Notes: a model not told the origin generated them from the letters alone. 64,000 nt of DNA from Scleroderma bovista (GCA_037178675.1 JAYMGJ010000098.1:1-64000); one strand, 5' to 3'; shown: positions 12,828 to 25,988, numbered from the stretch's first letter. A program made the numbers and translations.

Positions 12828-15800
12828 CTATTGGTCGACTAATGTATCGGTACCATCATTCAAAGGTATGGGTTCGTGCTTTCTCAAGCGGTAATGCATG
12901 ACCAGCTCCGATGACTGTCTCCAAAAGTATTGCCGCACAGCCGCTAAGGTCATGTCCAACGAAAGGACGGAGTCATTACAGAGGATCTCGTAGATTTCTT
13001 CCGGCTTCGCGCGGTGACTTCTCGTATTAAAAGTGGATGCAGTCGGTGATGAAATCAATGTTGGTGAGCTTGGGCGCGTTGACATTTTCTCCAACTTGTC
13101 GTGCACCTACAACGCATTGAGTGCGCGTAGGCAAGTCAACATACTTGTGACGTACATGATAGGTTAGCTTCTTCACTCTGAGGAACTTGCTCGCTGTTAA
13201 CTTTGATTGTGCACTGTGCAGGCGATGATGATCACGCATTAACAACGAAACAAGACAAGACACGTACGTGTTCAATAGCTCTGGTAATTGTTCGCTCCCA
13301 GGGTCTGGATTACGCCAAGGCAAAAGTACGAAGCTTATCTTGATGTTGGGAGGTGCAGGGGCCTTGTTCATCAAAACATATTCCAGTAACCAGAGGGGCA
13401 TCATCTCTTCCAATATGTATACATCGGCCCACATGTTCGAGACGTTCCCCCTATAAACGGTTCTCCACCCTGGATATGATTCATCAGACATCATAACAGT
13501 CAGATTTGGCGGTAAGATGAGCGTTGGTATTTCGCTGGGTGAAGGAGGGGACATGGGACCCGAGAGTAAGGCTTGTGCAGGTGTCTTTGTCGGTTTTACG
13601 TCCGATTGCTGTAGTAAAGGCTATTCACAGATATTCACGACGAGAAAGAGTAGGAATCACCTCCGGAACAGTTGAGATATCCTTGGAAATTGCACTGTTT
13701 CCGACTGGGATTCCTGGAGGCGCCTCGATAGTTGGTCTTCGACTGGGTGCTTTACCGAAGTTTTTGAGACGCCCCATGAGACCTCCCGCACTAGTGGGGG
13801 TCGCTGATATTGGGCTTTCTGGTCCCACCTTTGTAGGACTTGGGTCACTCCAACCAGGAAATTCTCCCTCTGCTCCAGCAGCAGTAGACGGCCGCAGGGA
13901 ACGGGGAGAGAAATAATCAACGTCCCTGCCGGCCGGTACTGGTGGTATATCGAGACCGTGGGTTCGAATAGGCATCGGGGTTCTATTGTTGGGTGAAGAA
14001 AGTGTGGGGTGTAGAGTTTGGTTAGCATTGGATGTGGACAGAGGTATCATGGAAGGTAATAGATATGAAGGCTTCGTCGTGGCTGACAGTAAAGGAATAA
14101 TTGCGGGGGCGGCGTACGGTGATATGATAACAGCAGTGCTGATAGGCGCACGCGACGATGACCGGGTTGAGCTGTCTGAAGAATACCTCCCAGGAAAATT
14201 GCTGTCAAAGTCGATGTGCGAGGGCGCAGAATCACGATGTAAGTTAGAATGTGAAGGGGGACTCGAGTCGGGAACCAGGTCTTCGCGCCTTTTCCGAATG
14301 CGTTGCTCTTCTTTGGTGAACCCTAGGAACAAATTACGCAGAACCCACTTCCCGATATTCACTGCGTTAATAACACGTCAGAAAGTATTCTGGTGTGAAA
14401 AGTCTCCACTCACGTCTTTGCTCGTCACTGAAGCGTTTGTCTTCATATCCTGCTTCATCGGCATACATCTCAGCCTCAAAGCACCTATCACTGATGTGTA
14501 CTGTAAGCACACCAGTTTTGGTGTCCACGGAAGACCACGGGGAGACGACAGCTTCTCCTTCAATTCGCTCCCTCACAACCTCGAGGGCTTCTCGAGGACT
14601 CTTTTCCTTATCGAGGGCACTCTCACTACGTCTTGACAAAGAGCTGCCATCCGTGCTGCTGCAACGGCACGCAGCCCGAACGTCTTCCTTCGTATACATT
14701 CCGCGACATACAGCGCGTACAATATCCCAGACGGCAACTTCACCTTTCGTGTCCACAGTGAGAGCATGCACGCGATCGTTGAGTAAGATAGCCCGCACGA
14801 GGCCATGAGAGCCCGATATAACAGAGTCTGGTGCCTTATTATAAGGTTCGGCATCAGAAGCTAGTTCAGGTAGTTCATGGGCTAGTCGAGTGTCGTGGGG
14901 TAGCTCGTGGTCTGGGATTGACATCGAAGCAAAACTTCTCATATTTCGTAATGTATTCGGAGGTGACATGGTTGCAGGATGTTGTTGGAATGCTCCTCGG
15001 AAAGGTGAACGTCTTCCTGGAATAGAAACCATGGATGCTGCAGAATAAAGAGTAGCCACCTCTACATCACGTCCTCTGGCTATATGCGATGATAGAGAGT
15101 ATGGCTCGTTGGGAGAGGTCAGTCGAAGCAATGATGTCGAGGAGACACCCGGGTACAACGGCACTTCATCCCTACGACCTCCAGCCAGAGGTAAGTAACG
15201 ACTCAATCACCGGGAAAGCACCTACCTTGATATTGTAAAGGCGAAGGTGACCAGCCTGACTCCGTTCCTAACGAGACACGCTTTTTTCGTATAGTGGTGC
15301 CCAAAGAATCTGTGGCTATTATTTCGCCCTCTTCTATAGGGCGACCACGGATGCGTCTCGGAAGTTTCCACCGGCTGATGCTGGAACTTCCAGAAGCGGC
15401 CCAAAGCAATCCATCGTCAGCAGCGACAATCTTGTTAATTCCTTCGCTAGCGTCGGAGTCCTTCGAGAGAACGATGCATGTACCGTCTGCAATGTCCCCA
15501 CAGCCCTCCACGTCTGACTTACAAATAATGCCGGACTTATCTCCGGAATAAAATACTTCCAATGACGGGTGTGGCGAGTGTAGCGCCCAAACAGAATCCG
15601 TGTGATGAGTGAAGGTGTACAAACAACGCTGGGAAGAAAGCGACCAAAGCTTGATGGAAGCTGGAGACAGTTAGGAGAAGTTGAACAGGTGGCATGGCTC
15701 GCTTACCATCAGCGGAGCCTGTGAGGAGCTAAGCAAATAAAAAATAAAAAATGTACGCCCATAAGTGTCGATAACCTTACATATTTCGCGTCTTCAGAGA

Positions 15801-16966
15801 TCAATATCGCACGGATGTTGTCCGTGTGTCCGACCAGTTTACCTACACGCTTGCCCGTACGTGGGTCCCACATCCGAACGACGCGTTCCGGGGATCCGCT
15901 CGCTATGATGTGACCATATGGGTCGAATGCGAGGGCGTAGATAGAAGCCTTGGGTGCAGCTGGGTCCGGTGGATTAAGCGTCAGGAGGGGCTCTGGAATT
16001 GATGATGAGCGTGTGAGGTCCCAAAGTTTAATAGTCCGATCAAATGACCCAGATGCGACCCAATTTCGTTCACGACTATTGTAATATAAGCATTTCTCAA
16101 ACTGCGACTCGCGTGAAGGTTACCTTAAAGCGAGACAGCGGACATAATCTGCGTGAAGGCCGATGGTCGAAGGCTCCATGGACGGAACTGTGTGTGGATT
16201 CCATGATTTCACGGTTCCGTCAGACGAGGCAGTAATAGCTGTATAGAAATCAGTATAGATAATTGAAGGAGGTAAGAAGATGAAGAAACGGACCGGTCTG
16301 GTTGTAATTGCATAGAAGAACATCATTGATCCAATCTGTGTGCAATTGAACACATTGTCGGAAGTGGGCCCACTGAATGTATGGGGGTTGGTTTTGTTCC
16401 AGAACCTGCAGGAATTGGCTCACCGGGTGGAATTCGGGTGCATCTAGGTCAAGTTCCCATTGATGTTCATATGGAAGACCATCTCTCGCTTCATTCCGGT
16501 CTTTCCACCTCCCACTGCTTTCCTTCACATCCCCGAGGATGTCCCCGTCTCTGCATTCTTCCTCTGTGTCCACCACTACCAATGTATCATCTGCCATGCC
16601 CGTCAATCGCTCCCACCTGGCAGCCTGTGCACGGGATAGATCGACATTGCGTCTTTTGCGGAACGGCAGGTTCAGATCCCACGAGATGACTTGTCCATCT
16701 CGGCCTCCGGTGTAGAGAATTCCTCCTGGGGACGCCCGTCCTTCTAGTTGGGTAGTTGTGTCAAGTGCGAGCGCCATAACACCAAGTCGGTGTCTGGGAT
16801 GAGCATCGCGTTCCGGCTGGTCGTGAGTTGGGAGACAACGCGATGGGAGAATGAGGGGACGTGGTGAACCATGTCGAGGAACACCCAAAGCAGGTAGTTT
16901 GAGGCGGGGAACGTAATCTACTGGCGGTGGGATCACATACGATACCCGGCGTTTTGGAGGTGCCAT
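12828..16966 (-). CDS. WDR48/UAF1-type WD40 protein (deubiquitinase cofactor)
   Basis: Starts [15 protein letters not shown] at 16966, matching the RRKVQVSYVI opening of WDR48. WD40 repeats follow over many exons ([57 protein letters not shown]). Then comes a long Ser/Pro-rich linker (about 14400-13650) and a C-terminal domain of DUF3337 type. That domain carries LPPWR-like [16 protein letters not shown] and the [16 protein letters not shown] motif, and the gene ends at 12828. WDR48 and fission-yeast Bun107 bind and stimulate USP-family deubiquitinases acting in DNA repair and membrane traffic. The linker is longer and less conserved than in animals. It is divergent from CCT1 with 293 bp between starts. 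Internal exon borders are approximate. Confidence 0.85.
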
Positions 16967-17259
16967 TGGGTGAGCGAGGAGGAGATAGGGAGCGAAGTTA
17001 CATGCAGTGCTGGTGACGGTTGTGGTTCTCAGGTGCCAAGTTGCTTGTCACTACATAATGGTGCAAGTTGAGGCCATCCGAGTCGACACCGGTGGACCAG
17101 ATCTGCGTGTAGTCCACCCAAATAATTCGACCCAATCTAATCTCGTGGCTTTCTTCCAACTAGGCATCGTTCATGGACCTCAGAGTGCACACCACGCCGG
17201 TTACCAAATGTAGCATCGTTGCATAAGCTAAACTCATCGTCTCAACCTACTTGCACAAG

Positions 17260-19275
17260 ATGTTTCAACGCGATCCTCGGGCTGGCGCATTCCTTGGCGG
17301 GGACAGAGTATCAGGTCAGGACATACGCGATCAAAATGGTGGGCAGTTATCACCATCTATGTTGGTACATCTTGATGGGATTATCGTAGTGACTGCTGCA
17401 CTCTCCATCGCTAACATCGTCAAGAGCTCTCTGGGTCCCCTGGGACTCGATAAAATGCTCGTAGACAATATCGGAGTACATACACCATCACTTTGTCTCA
17501 GATCTGTGCTCACTGCCCACTAGGAAGTGACGATTTCGAATGACGGCGCAACAATCCTCTCCTTATTGTCGGTCGAACATCCCGCAGGAAAGATTTTCAT
17601 CGATCTCGCCCAAAAGCAAGACAAGGAAGTCGGAGACGGAACGACGTCCGTAGTCATCATTGCAGCAGAGCTCCTTCGACGTGCCAACGAACTCGTCAAA
17701 GCCAGGATTCACCCGACAACTATCATCACCGGTTATAGGCTTGCCTGCAAAGAGGCGGTTAGGTTCATGCAAGACAACCTGAGTGTGAAAGTCGACGCTC
17801 TCGGACGCGATGCATTGGTCAACGCCGCAAAAACAAGCATGGCGAGCAAGATCCTCGCAAAGTTTGTCGCTGTACTCTCAATCTCGCCTAGTTTCTAACA
17901 CATTTTCTCAGTGACGATGATTTCTTTGCTCCCATGGCCGTAGATGCTATGCTTTCCGTAAGATCTATCAACTTGCGCGGCGATATCAAGTACCCCGTCA
18001 AAGCCGTGAACGTCCTGAAGGCACACGGAAAGAGTGCAAGGGAGTCAATATTTGTCCAGGGGTATGCACTTAACTGCACAGTCGCCAGTCAAGGTTTGGA
18101 TATATGTCATGCATATGCATCCTTCTAGCTGACATGTAGCCAAAGCAATGAAAAAGCGCATTGCTAACGCAAAGATAGCTTGTCTCGATATTAACCTTCA
18201 AAAATCCCGCATGCAGCTAGGCGTTCAAATCTTGGTAGATGACCCGGAACAACTGGAGAACATCCGCAAGCGGTATGTCGCTTCTGGCGGGTCTTTGAGT
18301 CGACTTAAACCTCTACAGAGAAGCGGAGATTACACTGGAGCGCATCCGAAAAATACTGGCAGCTGGTGCGAATGTCGTGTTGACGACCAAGGGTATCGAC
18401 GACTTGTGTCTCAAGGAGTTCGTTGAAGCTGGCGCAATGGCAGTGCGCCGTTGTCGTAAGGAGGACTTGCGGCGCATCGCAAAGGCGACAGGTGGCACAT
18501 TAGTCTCCAGCCTTGCTAACCTCGAAGGAGATGAGACATACGAGTCCAGTTATCTTGGTACAGCTGATGAAGTCGTCCAGGAACGCATCTCCGACGACGA
18601 ACTGATCCTCGTCAAGGGCACTAAAGTTGTCAACTCTGCGTCGATCATCTTACGCGGTGCAAACGACTACATGCTTGACGAGATGGAAAGAGCGCTACAC
18701 GACACACTGTCTATAATCAAGCGGACACTAGAGAGTGGTTCCGTTGTCCCTGGTGGTGGTGCCGTTGAATCTGCACTCAGTGTGTATCTCGAAAATTTCG
18801 CAACGACCCTGGTATGCATCCCTCAATTTCCAAATACTATCATTCACGGCAGGGCGACAGGGCTCAAGGGAACAGCTAGCAATTGCCGAGTTTGCCGCAG
18901 CTTTGTTGACGATACCAAAACAATTAGCAGTGAATGCTGCGAAAGACTCGACGGATCTGGTTGCGAAGCTCCGCGCCTACCATAATGCAGCACAGAATGC
19001 TGGCGCGGGTGATCCAAAGAAGGGACTGTTACGATATGGACTCGATCTCTTAAATGGCGATGTCCGGGACAATGTTGCTGCCGGTGTGCTTGAGCCGACC
19101 ATGAGTAAAGTGAAGAGTTTGAAATCTGCATATGAAGCAGCCATCTCCTTGTTACGGATTGATGATGCTATTCAATGTGTACCAGGTAAGTGCACCGCTG
19201 CCAGAACATTTTTCGAGCTGATCCACCATGTTCTTTTCAGAGCCAAAACCGGAGACAGATGGGCATGGTCATTAA
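17260..19275 (+). CDS. TCP1: T-complex protein 1 subunit alpha (CCT1)
   Basis: The ATG at 17260 gives MFQRDPRAGAFLGGDRVSG. A TTG nine bases upstream is in frame but not a credible start. Spliced exons carry the group II chaperonin signatures: NIVKSSLGPLGLDKML, ISNDGATILSLL, GDGTTSVVIIA, KTSMASKI, VLTTKGIDDLCLKEFV, RTLESGSVVPGGGAVESAL and GVLEPTMSKVKSLKSA. The last exon encodes EPKPETDGHGH and stops at 19275. The alignment to yeast Tcp1 is near continuous at about 555 residues. CCT1 is one of eight subunits of the cytosolic chaperonin that folds actin and tubulin. At least six short introns are needed. Confidence 0.97.
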
Positions 19276-19574
19276 TAGACTCGTCTTCGTCCAAATATAT
19301 GTGTATAACTCGGTAGTAGTGCATAATGTCCGCTTCCATTGAGTACGCGCGTCACAAAGAAGGATTAGAAACTCCAAGTCACGTGACAATATACCGCGGT
19401 TTGTTGGTCTGCTGCACGGCGAGCTCGTGTTCGTGCCGAGTCCCTCTATAATATTTCTCGTTTTCCTCTCGCCTCCAATCACCACTCTTATTGCAGGCAT
19501 ACTGCAAGCTCAGGCTCTCAAGTGGCGACGGAGAGCTCCTCGATTTTCTTTGGAAGTTCTCTGGAACAGAGAAC

Positions 19575-22476
19575 ATGCAACAACACGACCCGAAGATCAC
19601 GACCCAAGTCGCGTCTTCGCCACTCATTAGCCAGCGTTTCCAATCTCTCATATGGACATGTCTTGACTTTGAGCTTATCCGATCCGCCGTGTTCTATGCT
19701 GAACGGTATCATGTCATGGACACGGACAACCATGATGCACGCCATCTATATGCGACCGCGCTGCTCCGTTCGAATCAAACACATTCTGCACTCGAGATTG
19801 TGAGCAGTGTGGAACAAACGAAATGCACAGGGTGCTTGGAGATTCGGGCTAAGTGTTGTACAGCTCTGGCACGACACCGTCAAGCACGTGAAGCTCTCGA
19901 GGTTTGCCTACAAGACACGGGCTACGTACCTTCGCGTAGGTGATAGTTAATATAGCGTTGTTTGTTTCTGATCTTGGACACACATAGAATCCATGGGGCC
20001 CCGCACAACGCGTACTTTTTCGGAGGAGGTGGCGCTCCGATGTCGCGCTGGCACGGCGGCCATGAGGGGAAATATGCCCGACAAAGCTACATCTAGTTTT
20101 CGAGAGGCACTAACACTTAACCCGATGTTATGGGAGGCCTTTGAAGGACTGTGCTCCCTTGGTAGTTAAACCCGCCCCTCGACTGATAATTTCCTAACTT
20201 GTATTACTGTCAGGGACTGCTCCTGAAGTGGACGAGATCTTTCCCCCAAGGCCTTTACCAGTGAAACGGGCAGCTCCGGACGAGCCGCCGCCCATAAAGG
20301 GGCAACCAGGGCCAACGACGTCTGGAGCTGGATTTTTCACCCCTGATGCTGCACAAAACAATCTCCGAGCCCGTAAGAATGCCCCTCAGCCGTTTAGAAT
20401 GGAGGCTCCGCCGGGCCCACGCGACTCATTGTAAGAGAATTGTTCGTCTTTAGCTCTTTGCTGAAAGATGGTTGTCGCATTTTTTTTTCCCGCAGAGCCA
20501 CCAACGACTCATTTTTCCGAACGGAAAATACTTTTCTCCAACCCCTTCCACGTACTATGCGAACAGAGAATGCTCCTGCGGGACCCTCTCAATTACCTGT
20601 CCGACCACTTTCATCTACGGACGAGTCTGGTCCGGTTCAGAAACGCCTTCGCCCCACAACCCGGCAGCGGAGCATCGAAATGGTGAAGTCCAAGTCATCC
20701 AAAGTGATAGTGGACGAACCTCTGAAAAAGGCACGCGCCCGCCCGGCCTTGACATTTGCTAACATCTTCTCATCACCTGGTCGCCGTTCTCAGCCCGTCC
20801 AAAATTCGAAGACCACCGTCGGGACTGGAAAGAACGAGCGAACCCTAGGTAATGCCGTCCTTGGTCCGCGGCGAAGTACACGGCTGCTGAGCGGTGCATC
20901 TAATAAACCGTCTGGAAAGGTTGGTCATTATGCATGGGACCCTCGTGGGTGAATTGACCCTGAACTATGTGTTTTACAGCATCCACCAGTGCGCGATCGC
21001 CGGCGTCAGCTTACAGCTTTGCGAACGCATTCCGTGGATACTGAACAGGACGACGACCCTGCCCCTGTTGGTGATGTGGCATCTTCGACGTCTCCAGCCT
21101 CTAACACGCACTCAGCTGGTTCTGAGACGTTCGCCGGAGCAAATAACTGGACCACTGTGGATGAACAGGGAGCTCAGGAAGCTTTCGAGATAGAGATGGC
21201 AGACTATTACATCTACGACCTAATGCGGCGTTTCGCAAGGGCCATGCGAGCGTTGTCGGTATATGATTGCTATTCCTGTCTGATGGAGCTTGAACACATG
21301 CCTTCCGAACACCAACAGTCTTCGTGGGTACTGGCTATGGTTGGACGGGCCCACTACGAAAGACTGGAGTATGCTTCTGTACGTCATCTCGTTCCGTTAT
21401 GTTCCAGCTGGCTGAATTACCTATTCTGTGACTGCCCTTTACACGTGTATTTCTAGGCGGAGCGGGCATTCAGGGCCGCTAGAGCACTTGAGCCTTATCG
21501 ACTGGGCGATATGGAAGTGTATTCGACACTGTTATGGCACCTGCAACAGAACGTGCAGCTTTCATATTTGGCACAAGAATTAATGAGTATCGACCCGTGT
21601 TCGTCTCAAGCATGGATTGCAACTGGAAATCTGTTTTCCCTGCAGAAAGAACGCTCGCAAGCCTTGACGTGCTTTCGGCGGGCGGCTGAACTGGACCCGA
21701 GTTGTGCTTATGCGTACACGTTGAGTGGGCATGAATCGATTGACGAAGACTTGGACAAGGCGATTTCATTCTTCCAAAGGGCGTTGCGTGCAGATCCTCG
21801 GCACTACAATGCATGGTAAGCATGTGGTGTGATGCCACGGAATTGACTGATTGCGTTGATGATAAACAGGTATGGCCTAGGCACGTGCTATTTACGCATG
21901 AGTAAAATCAGATTGGCGGAATACCACTATCGCAAGGCCCTCGAGATACACCCTCGAAACGCGGTGCTTCTCGGATGTGTCGGCATGGTGCGTGTCAGAA
22001 TGCTTCCATTGCTAGATTTCCGGTAACCAGATAGGCTGACTGACGGTGACTCGGTTGAATAGACTGTGGAACGTCGCGGAGATAAGGTTGCGGCACATTC
22101 TCTATTCGACCAGGCCGTCCGCCTGGCCCCAGAAAATGCACTTGTTCGCTATAGAAGGGCAAAAATGCTTATCTCAATGAAGCGACACAAGGTGAGGCAC
22201 GAAACGGTCCCGAAGCACTGGAGGCTGACGAGGACAAATGGGGATTCGCAGGAGGCGGTTGAAGATCTGCACAAGCTGCGCGATTCGTCACCCGAAGAGT
22301 CGAATGTCGTGTTCCAGCTTGCAAAGGTGTACCGACTGATGGGCGATGAGGCCAAGTCGGCCCAATGGCTCGCCATTGCACGTGACCTGTCGCCAAAGAG
22401 CGGGAACAAGTTGAAAAAACTCATCGAGACGGTGAAGGACGAGGACGGGAGAGGGGACCGGATGGACGAGGGATAG
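19575..22476 (+). CDS. CDC27: Anaphase-promoting complex subunit 3 / Cdc27 (TPR protein)
   Basis: The start at 19575 (MQQHDPKITTQVASS) begins an N-terminal TPR block with FELIRSAVFYAERYH and LYATALLRSNQTHSALEIV. A disordered basic middle, rich in Pro and Ser (about 20230-21150), follows. Then a long C-terminal TPR array appears: IYDLMRRFARAMRALSVYDC, PCSSQAWIATGNLFSLQKER, CAYAYTLSGHESI, YNAWYGLGTCY, HPRNAVLLGCVGM and PENALVRYRRAKML. It ends at 22476 after a charged tail. This order and the YGLGTCY and GHE signatures are those of APC3/Cdc27, which dimerises and binds the IR tails of Cdc20 and Cdh1. At least eight introns. Exon borders in the middle section are the least certain part. Confidence 0.92.
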
Positions 22477-22955
22477 GGAGCGATAGACGCAGGACTAGTC
22501 ATGTATATACACTCACGGACTCGACTCGGACTCACGGGCCAGACGGCGGGAGGCGTGTTTGGTGCTGTTTGTTCTGACTCACCACAACGCGGACACTTTT
22601 GATATATAAACGCTGTGGACCTCGCCCGAAGTGCCCCCACCTTTCTCTCCATGCCTTCGTCACACCGCTCGTCGTGAAGCCCCCCAACTCAAACACGTCC
22701 CCCGCTGCGCCCACCCAAGGTTCGCCAGCGTGTCACCACACCGAAGCATGGTCAACAAACTCGCCCGCAAATCCAACAACGGCACCATCCTCTTCGAGCC
22801 CTTCATCGTATACCGCATACACCGGTGAAAGCACCCCTGCTTCTTGTATGTGGGACTTGCAGCTCCTCTCCCTGGGCTGTCCATGACTGACCAACTGCTG
22901 TCACGCGACAGACGCCACCTCCCGTCATATCACACATCCAGTTATCCCCTGTCGC
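22477..22955 (+). promoter_or_regulatory. Promoter and probable long 5' UTR of the next gene
   Basis: 479 bp between CDC27 and the acidic orphan gene. A TATATAAA element lies at 22603-22610. It is followed by a C/T-rich tract up to the start codon at 22956, as is common in fungal leaders. If that TATA is used, the leader would exceed 300 nt and may hold an intron. Short upstream ATGs occur in it (for example 22748). No coding exon is supported. Confidence 0.5.
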
Positions 22956-23843
22956 ATGTCCGCAGAATCCTCCAACTTGTTCTCAATGGCCCGCAACAAG
23001 CTCCACTCGGCCGTCGGCGGCAAGGACACCTGCAGTCTCCACCGCTGGGTGCTCCTCAAAAATTCAATCTTCCGCTTCCAACAACCGTCTGCAACCCCTG
23101 ACCCGTCCAGAGCTAATACTGTATGTCCTGAACATGATGAGGGTGATGACGAGGACGAGAGTGAGGCTGATGAAACTGATTCATTCATGTTCCCCGATGC
23201 TAGCAAACTTGTTATCCACGGTGGGACCGACGTCAGTTCCTCTGAAGCTGAATGGCTCGACTCCCTCCTTGAATCCTTATGTGGTAGTGGTGGCGAGGAC
23301 CAGTTCGGTTCCGACAACGACGTTCGCGACGTCCCTGTCGAAGACGATGACGACTCGCAACTCAGTCCCCTTACGTCACCCATGTCCTCCTCGGACGACT
23401 TGTTGACCCACCATGCGTATTATTCTCCACCTATCCATTCTTCGTATCCTGTACCATATCCACCCTTCCACCCCCCTCTCCTTCGCCCTTGTGAACTTGG
23501 TCCCATCATTGACTCTCCTGTTATTTCCCCTCCGTCGGCATATGACGCCCTTCCTTACTATGATATCGACGATTTAGACGATCTTTCTGTCCCAGAAGCC
23601 ATAGAGGACATCTCTGACGACGAGTCAGACGTCCTATCCACCCCGTCACTGTGTCGCTCCTCGCAATTATTCTTCGTGGATCCGGCCACTGTCCCACTTC
23701 CAGAACGTCGGCGGCGGCGGTCGCAGCCCCATGTGTATATTCGCTCCATGGACTCCCACTTTGATCGCTATGAACTCGATCCACTCCCATTCCCCGACGA
23801 AGACAACTTCTCATCGTATAATCATGTCTACCAAGAGTGCTAG
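22956..23843 (+). CDS. Acidic conserved-looking orphan protein, single exon
   Basis: A single uninterrupted frame of 295 residues begins at 22956 (MSAESSNLFSMARNKLHSAV) after a C/T-rich leader. The N-terminus has a basic, hydrophobic segment (HRWVLLKNSIFRFQ). The remainder is strongly acidic and Ser/Pro/Tyr rich, with DDEDESEADE, EDDDDSQLSPL, a PYPPFHPPLL stretch and DIDDLDDLSVPEAIEDISDD. No domain is recognised and no catalytic motif is seen. The type of protein, with an N-terminal WVLLKNS-like motif and acidic remainder, is familiar from Agaricomycete hypothetical proteins, but I cannot name a family. Being intronless is unusual in this window. It may be a regulatory or disordered protein. 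Confidence 0.72.
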   Translation: MSAESSNLFSMARNKLHSAVGGKDTCSLHRWVLLKNSIFRFQQPSATPDPSRANTVCPEHDEGDDEDESEADETDSFMFPDASKLVIHGGTDVSSSEAEWLDSLLESLCGSGGEDQFGSDNDVRDVPVEDDDDSQLSPLTSPMSSSDDLLTHHAYYSPPIHSSYPVPYPPFHPPLLRPCELGPIIDSPVISPPSAYDALPYYDIDDLDDLSVPEAIEDISDDESDVLSTPSLCRSSQLFFVDPATVPLPERRRRRSQPHVYIRSMDSHFDRYELDPLPFPDEDNFSSYNHVYQEC

Positions 23844-24047
23844 TTTCTCTATGTCGATACTATAATCCATCTCGCACTGCCTGTTGCCATCTGGTTCGTT
23901 CATGTGTATAATATCTGCTTGGGGAGCGTTTCCTTGGTACACTTTGTCACTCGTCTAGATCCGGCTGCATTGGTTCTCACAGGAGGCGCCTTACAGCAAT
24001 CGATAAATGTTATTCTCAGAAGAGAAATGGGCGGCTCGCAAGGTACC

Positions 24048-25085
24048 CTAGCACATCTCACGCTCATCTGGACACTCCAGCGTTGGGAGCTTCCAAAACA
24101 GATCATCTTCATCCGGCAATGACGCCTCCACATACTGTACTGAGAGGTTGTTGAATGCTGTCGGAAACGCCACCGACGTAGGAAGGGGATGAGACTCCAT
24201 GATGGATCCTGTAACGGTTATCATTTGTGTATCGTGGACTCCGACGACGAAACGCACCTATTCGCGTCAAACACGGAGCTTCTCTTTCGAGCTTGGACAT
24301 GGGGTTGCTGTACATAATGAAACTGAGTCAGATGATATCTGCCAGGATGAAAACCTCCGAAGACGGCGCACTGGTCGAGGTAATCACCGAAACTGTTCGC
24401 CAGAAATACCATGCTGCGCAAGTGCTGGCGGGACCAGTTTGCGCGAAGCACATCCTCATACAGCTTCAGATCGCAGTGTGGCATGAAGAATATGGTTGGA
24501 TAATGCTGCGAATGCTGCACGTTCTGCGCAGACGTCAGTCCAATACCAATCTGAGCAGCAGCCAACGAGAAGTGCCTTTTTATCGTTAATGCATTGCATG
24601 TCAAGGAGCCGGAAAAGCTCCTGGTCTGGTCCAGTAAAGACAGGATCGTACAGCGAAACATTTGTGGGGCCCTAAAGAGCCATGACATGATGTCTGGTTG
24701 ACATCAGCCGGATTAAGGACACTCTGCCAACGCACTATCTCTGCGAAAGAGCACAGTCGACTGAGGAATGCGAGCTGCGCTCGAGCATCCCGGGACGTCG
24801 CTGGGCTTCCGAGTCCGAGGCACAACACCCTCCGGGGTTTGATGCACCCCATTGCGAACCGTAAACGCTCTGCCACAGGAATGGAATCAGCCCCGTTTTG
24901 TGAGTCGAGCACCGAGCCACCCTACCCTCGCAATCCGACAACCACGTTCCATCGGCGGAAAGATCTTCTTTTGCGCGTCTCAAGAGATCGAGAGGAGACG
25001 ATATCTCCCTGTGAACCTTACCCTTGCGTTTCTTCCGTGGACTGATGCGGGTAAATGGCTCATATGTAAAGGTGTCGCCCTGCAT
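24048..25085 (-). CDS. SRR1-like domain protein
   Basis: Five exons are joined by frame. The start at 25085 gives MQGDTFTYEPFTRISPRKKR. After the first intron come ERLRFAMGCIKPRRVLCLGL and GSPATSRDARAQLAFLS, then SLYDPVFTGPDQELFRLLD, then HYPTIFFMPHCDLKLYED and VLRANWSRQHL, then FLANSFGDYLDQ. The last part reads ESHPLPTSVAFPTAFNNLS with the stop at 24048. The CLGLGSP, YDPVFT and FFMPHCDLxLYE blocks are diagnostic of SRR1 proteins. In plants SRR1 affects phytochrome and clock signalling; in fungi and animals links to heme and transcription have been proposed, so the biochemical role here is open. It follows TMA20 on the same strand with a 187-bp gap. Confidence 0.9.
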
Positions 25086-25272
25086 GGACGTCGCCGAAGA
25101 CGGAGCTGGATGTGTTGTGAATGATCAAGCAAGGTTGGGAACGCGGCATGCTTGTCACAATCAAACACTTCATCATTCCAAGCCTCGGATATGACCCTAC
25201 ATGCACCATCCTACTTACACGCTACAAAGAAGCTCGAGCCAATTCCGACTTGGACGACAGGACCCAGAGCCT

Positions 25273-25988
25273 CTACAGCGTCTGCTGGGCCCATAGATCG
25301 TCACCCAGATGGGTCACAATCTCCACCCCAACACCCTTGTTGACCTTGCGCATCTCTTCCGTGCCAAGCTTCGTGACCCCAACAGCAACAGCGTGCTCCT
25401 TCCCCTCAGCAAATATCGCTACAGTGGTTCCTGCAGGAAGGGCGCTTTCAGGTGGAGGCAGATAACCCCCCGCAGAAGTCATGCCCGGACACATCATATG
25501 TGCACCCGCTAGGAGGAAGCGTATTGCCCCGCGATCTATGCCAACCTTGGGCAGTATGGATGGATCTGTGTGCTCTGTCGGCGATCAAGGTTGCGGGTCG
25601 TGCAAATAGCTCGAACATACACTTGTGAAGTATCCGTAGCGTCGGATAGAACGCACCATCGAAATGCTGGAAGAACAGCGGTTCACCATGTAGTGCATAG
25701 ATTGAAATGTGTTCTCTGCTGTTGTCAACGGGGATGATAACTTTCCTCCATACGCTAAGGCAGACCAAAAGCGCACCATTTGACGTGGGTCAACGACTCT
25801 TTCTTCGGCCAGATCTGCTCGAGCGTTTCAGACCCAATACTCCATTGCGAGAGCACTGCGGATCTGATCGATCTCTGAACGGACGATTTGGGTGGTGTCT
25901 GGCTCGCTATATCAGTCGATGGCGAGAACCTAGGGTGTCGATGAGCCTTGGCATCACAGAAAGCAACAAGTAATCACTTTTTGAACAT
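25273..25988 (-). CDS. TMA20: Tma20/MCTS1-type translation factor (PUA domain)
   Basis: The first exon is only 11 nt (25988-25978, ATG TTC AAA AA). Spliced reading gives MFKKFSPSTDIASQTPP, then QIWPKKESLTHVKCREHISI, then YALHGEPLFFQHFDGAFYPT, LRILHK and YPSILPKVGIDRGAIRFLL. The PUA part reads AGAHMMCPGMTSAGG and AEGKEHAVAVGVTKLG, ending before the stop at 25273. All blocks align with MCTS1 at the family length of about 180 residues. Tma20 with Tma22 (DENR) acts in release of the 40S subunit from mRNA after termination and in reinitiation. About four exons. Start and splice joins agree throughout with the family, so the model is firm. Confidence 0.94.

Noticed and set aside
17251..17259. TTG start nine bases before the CCT1 ATG
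   Set aside because: The ATG at 17260 gives the family N-terminus; TTG starts are not expected here.
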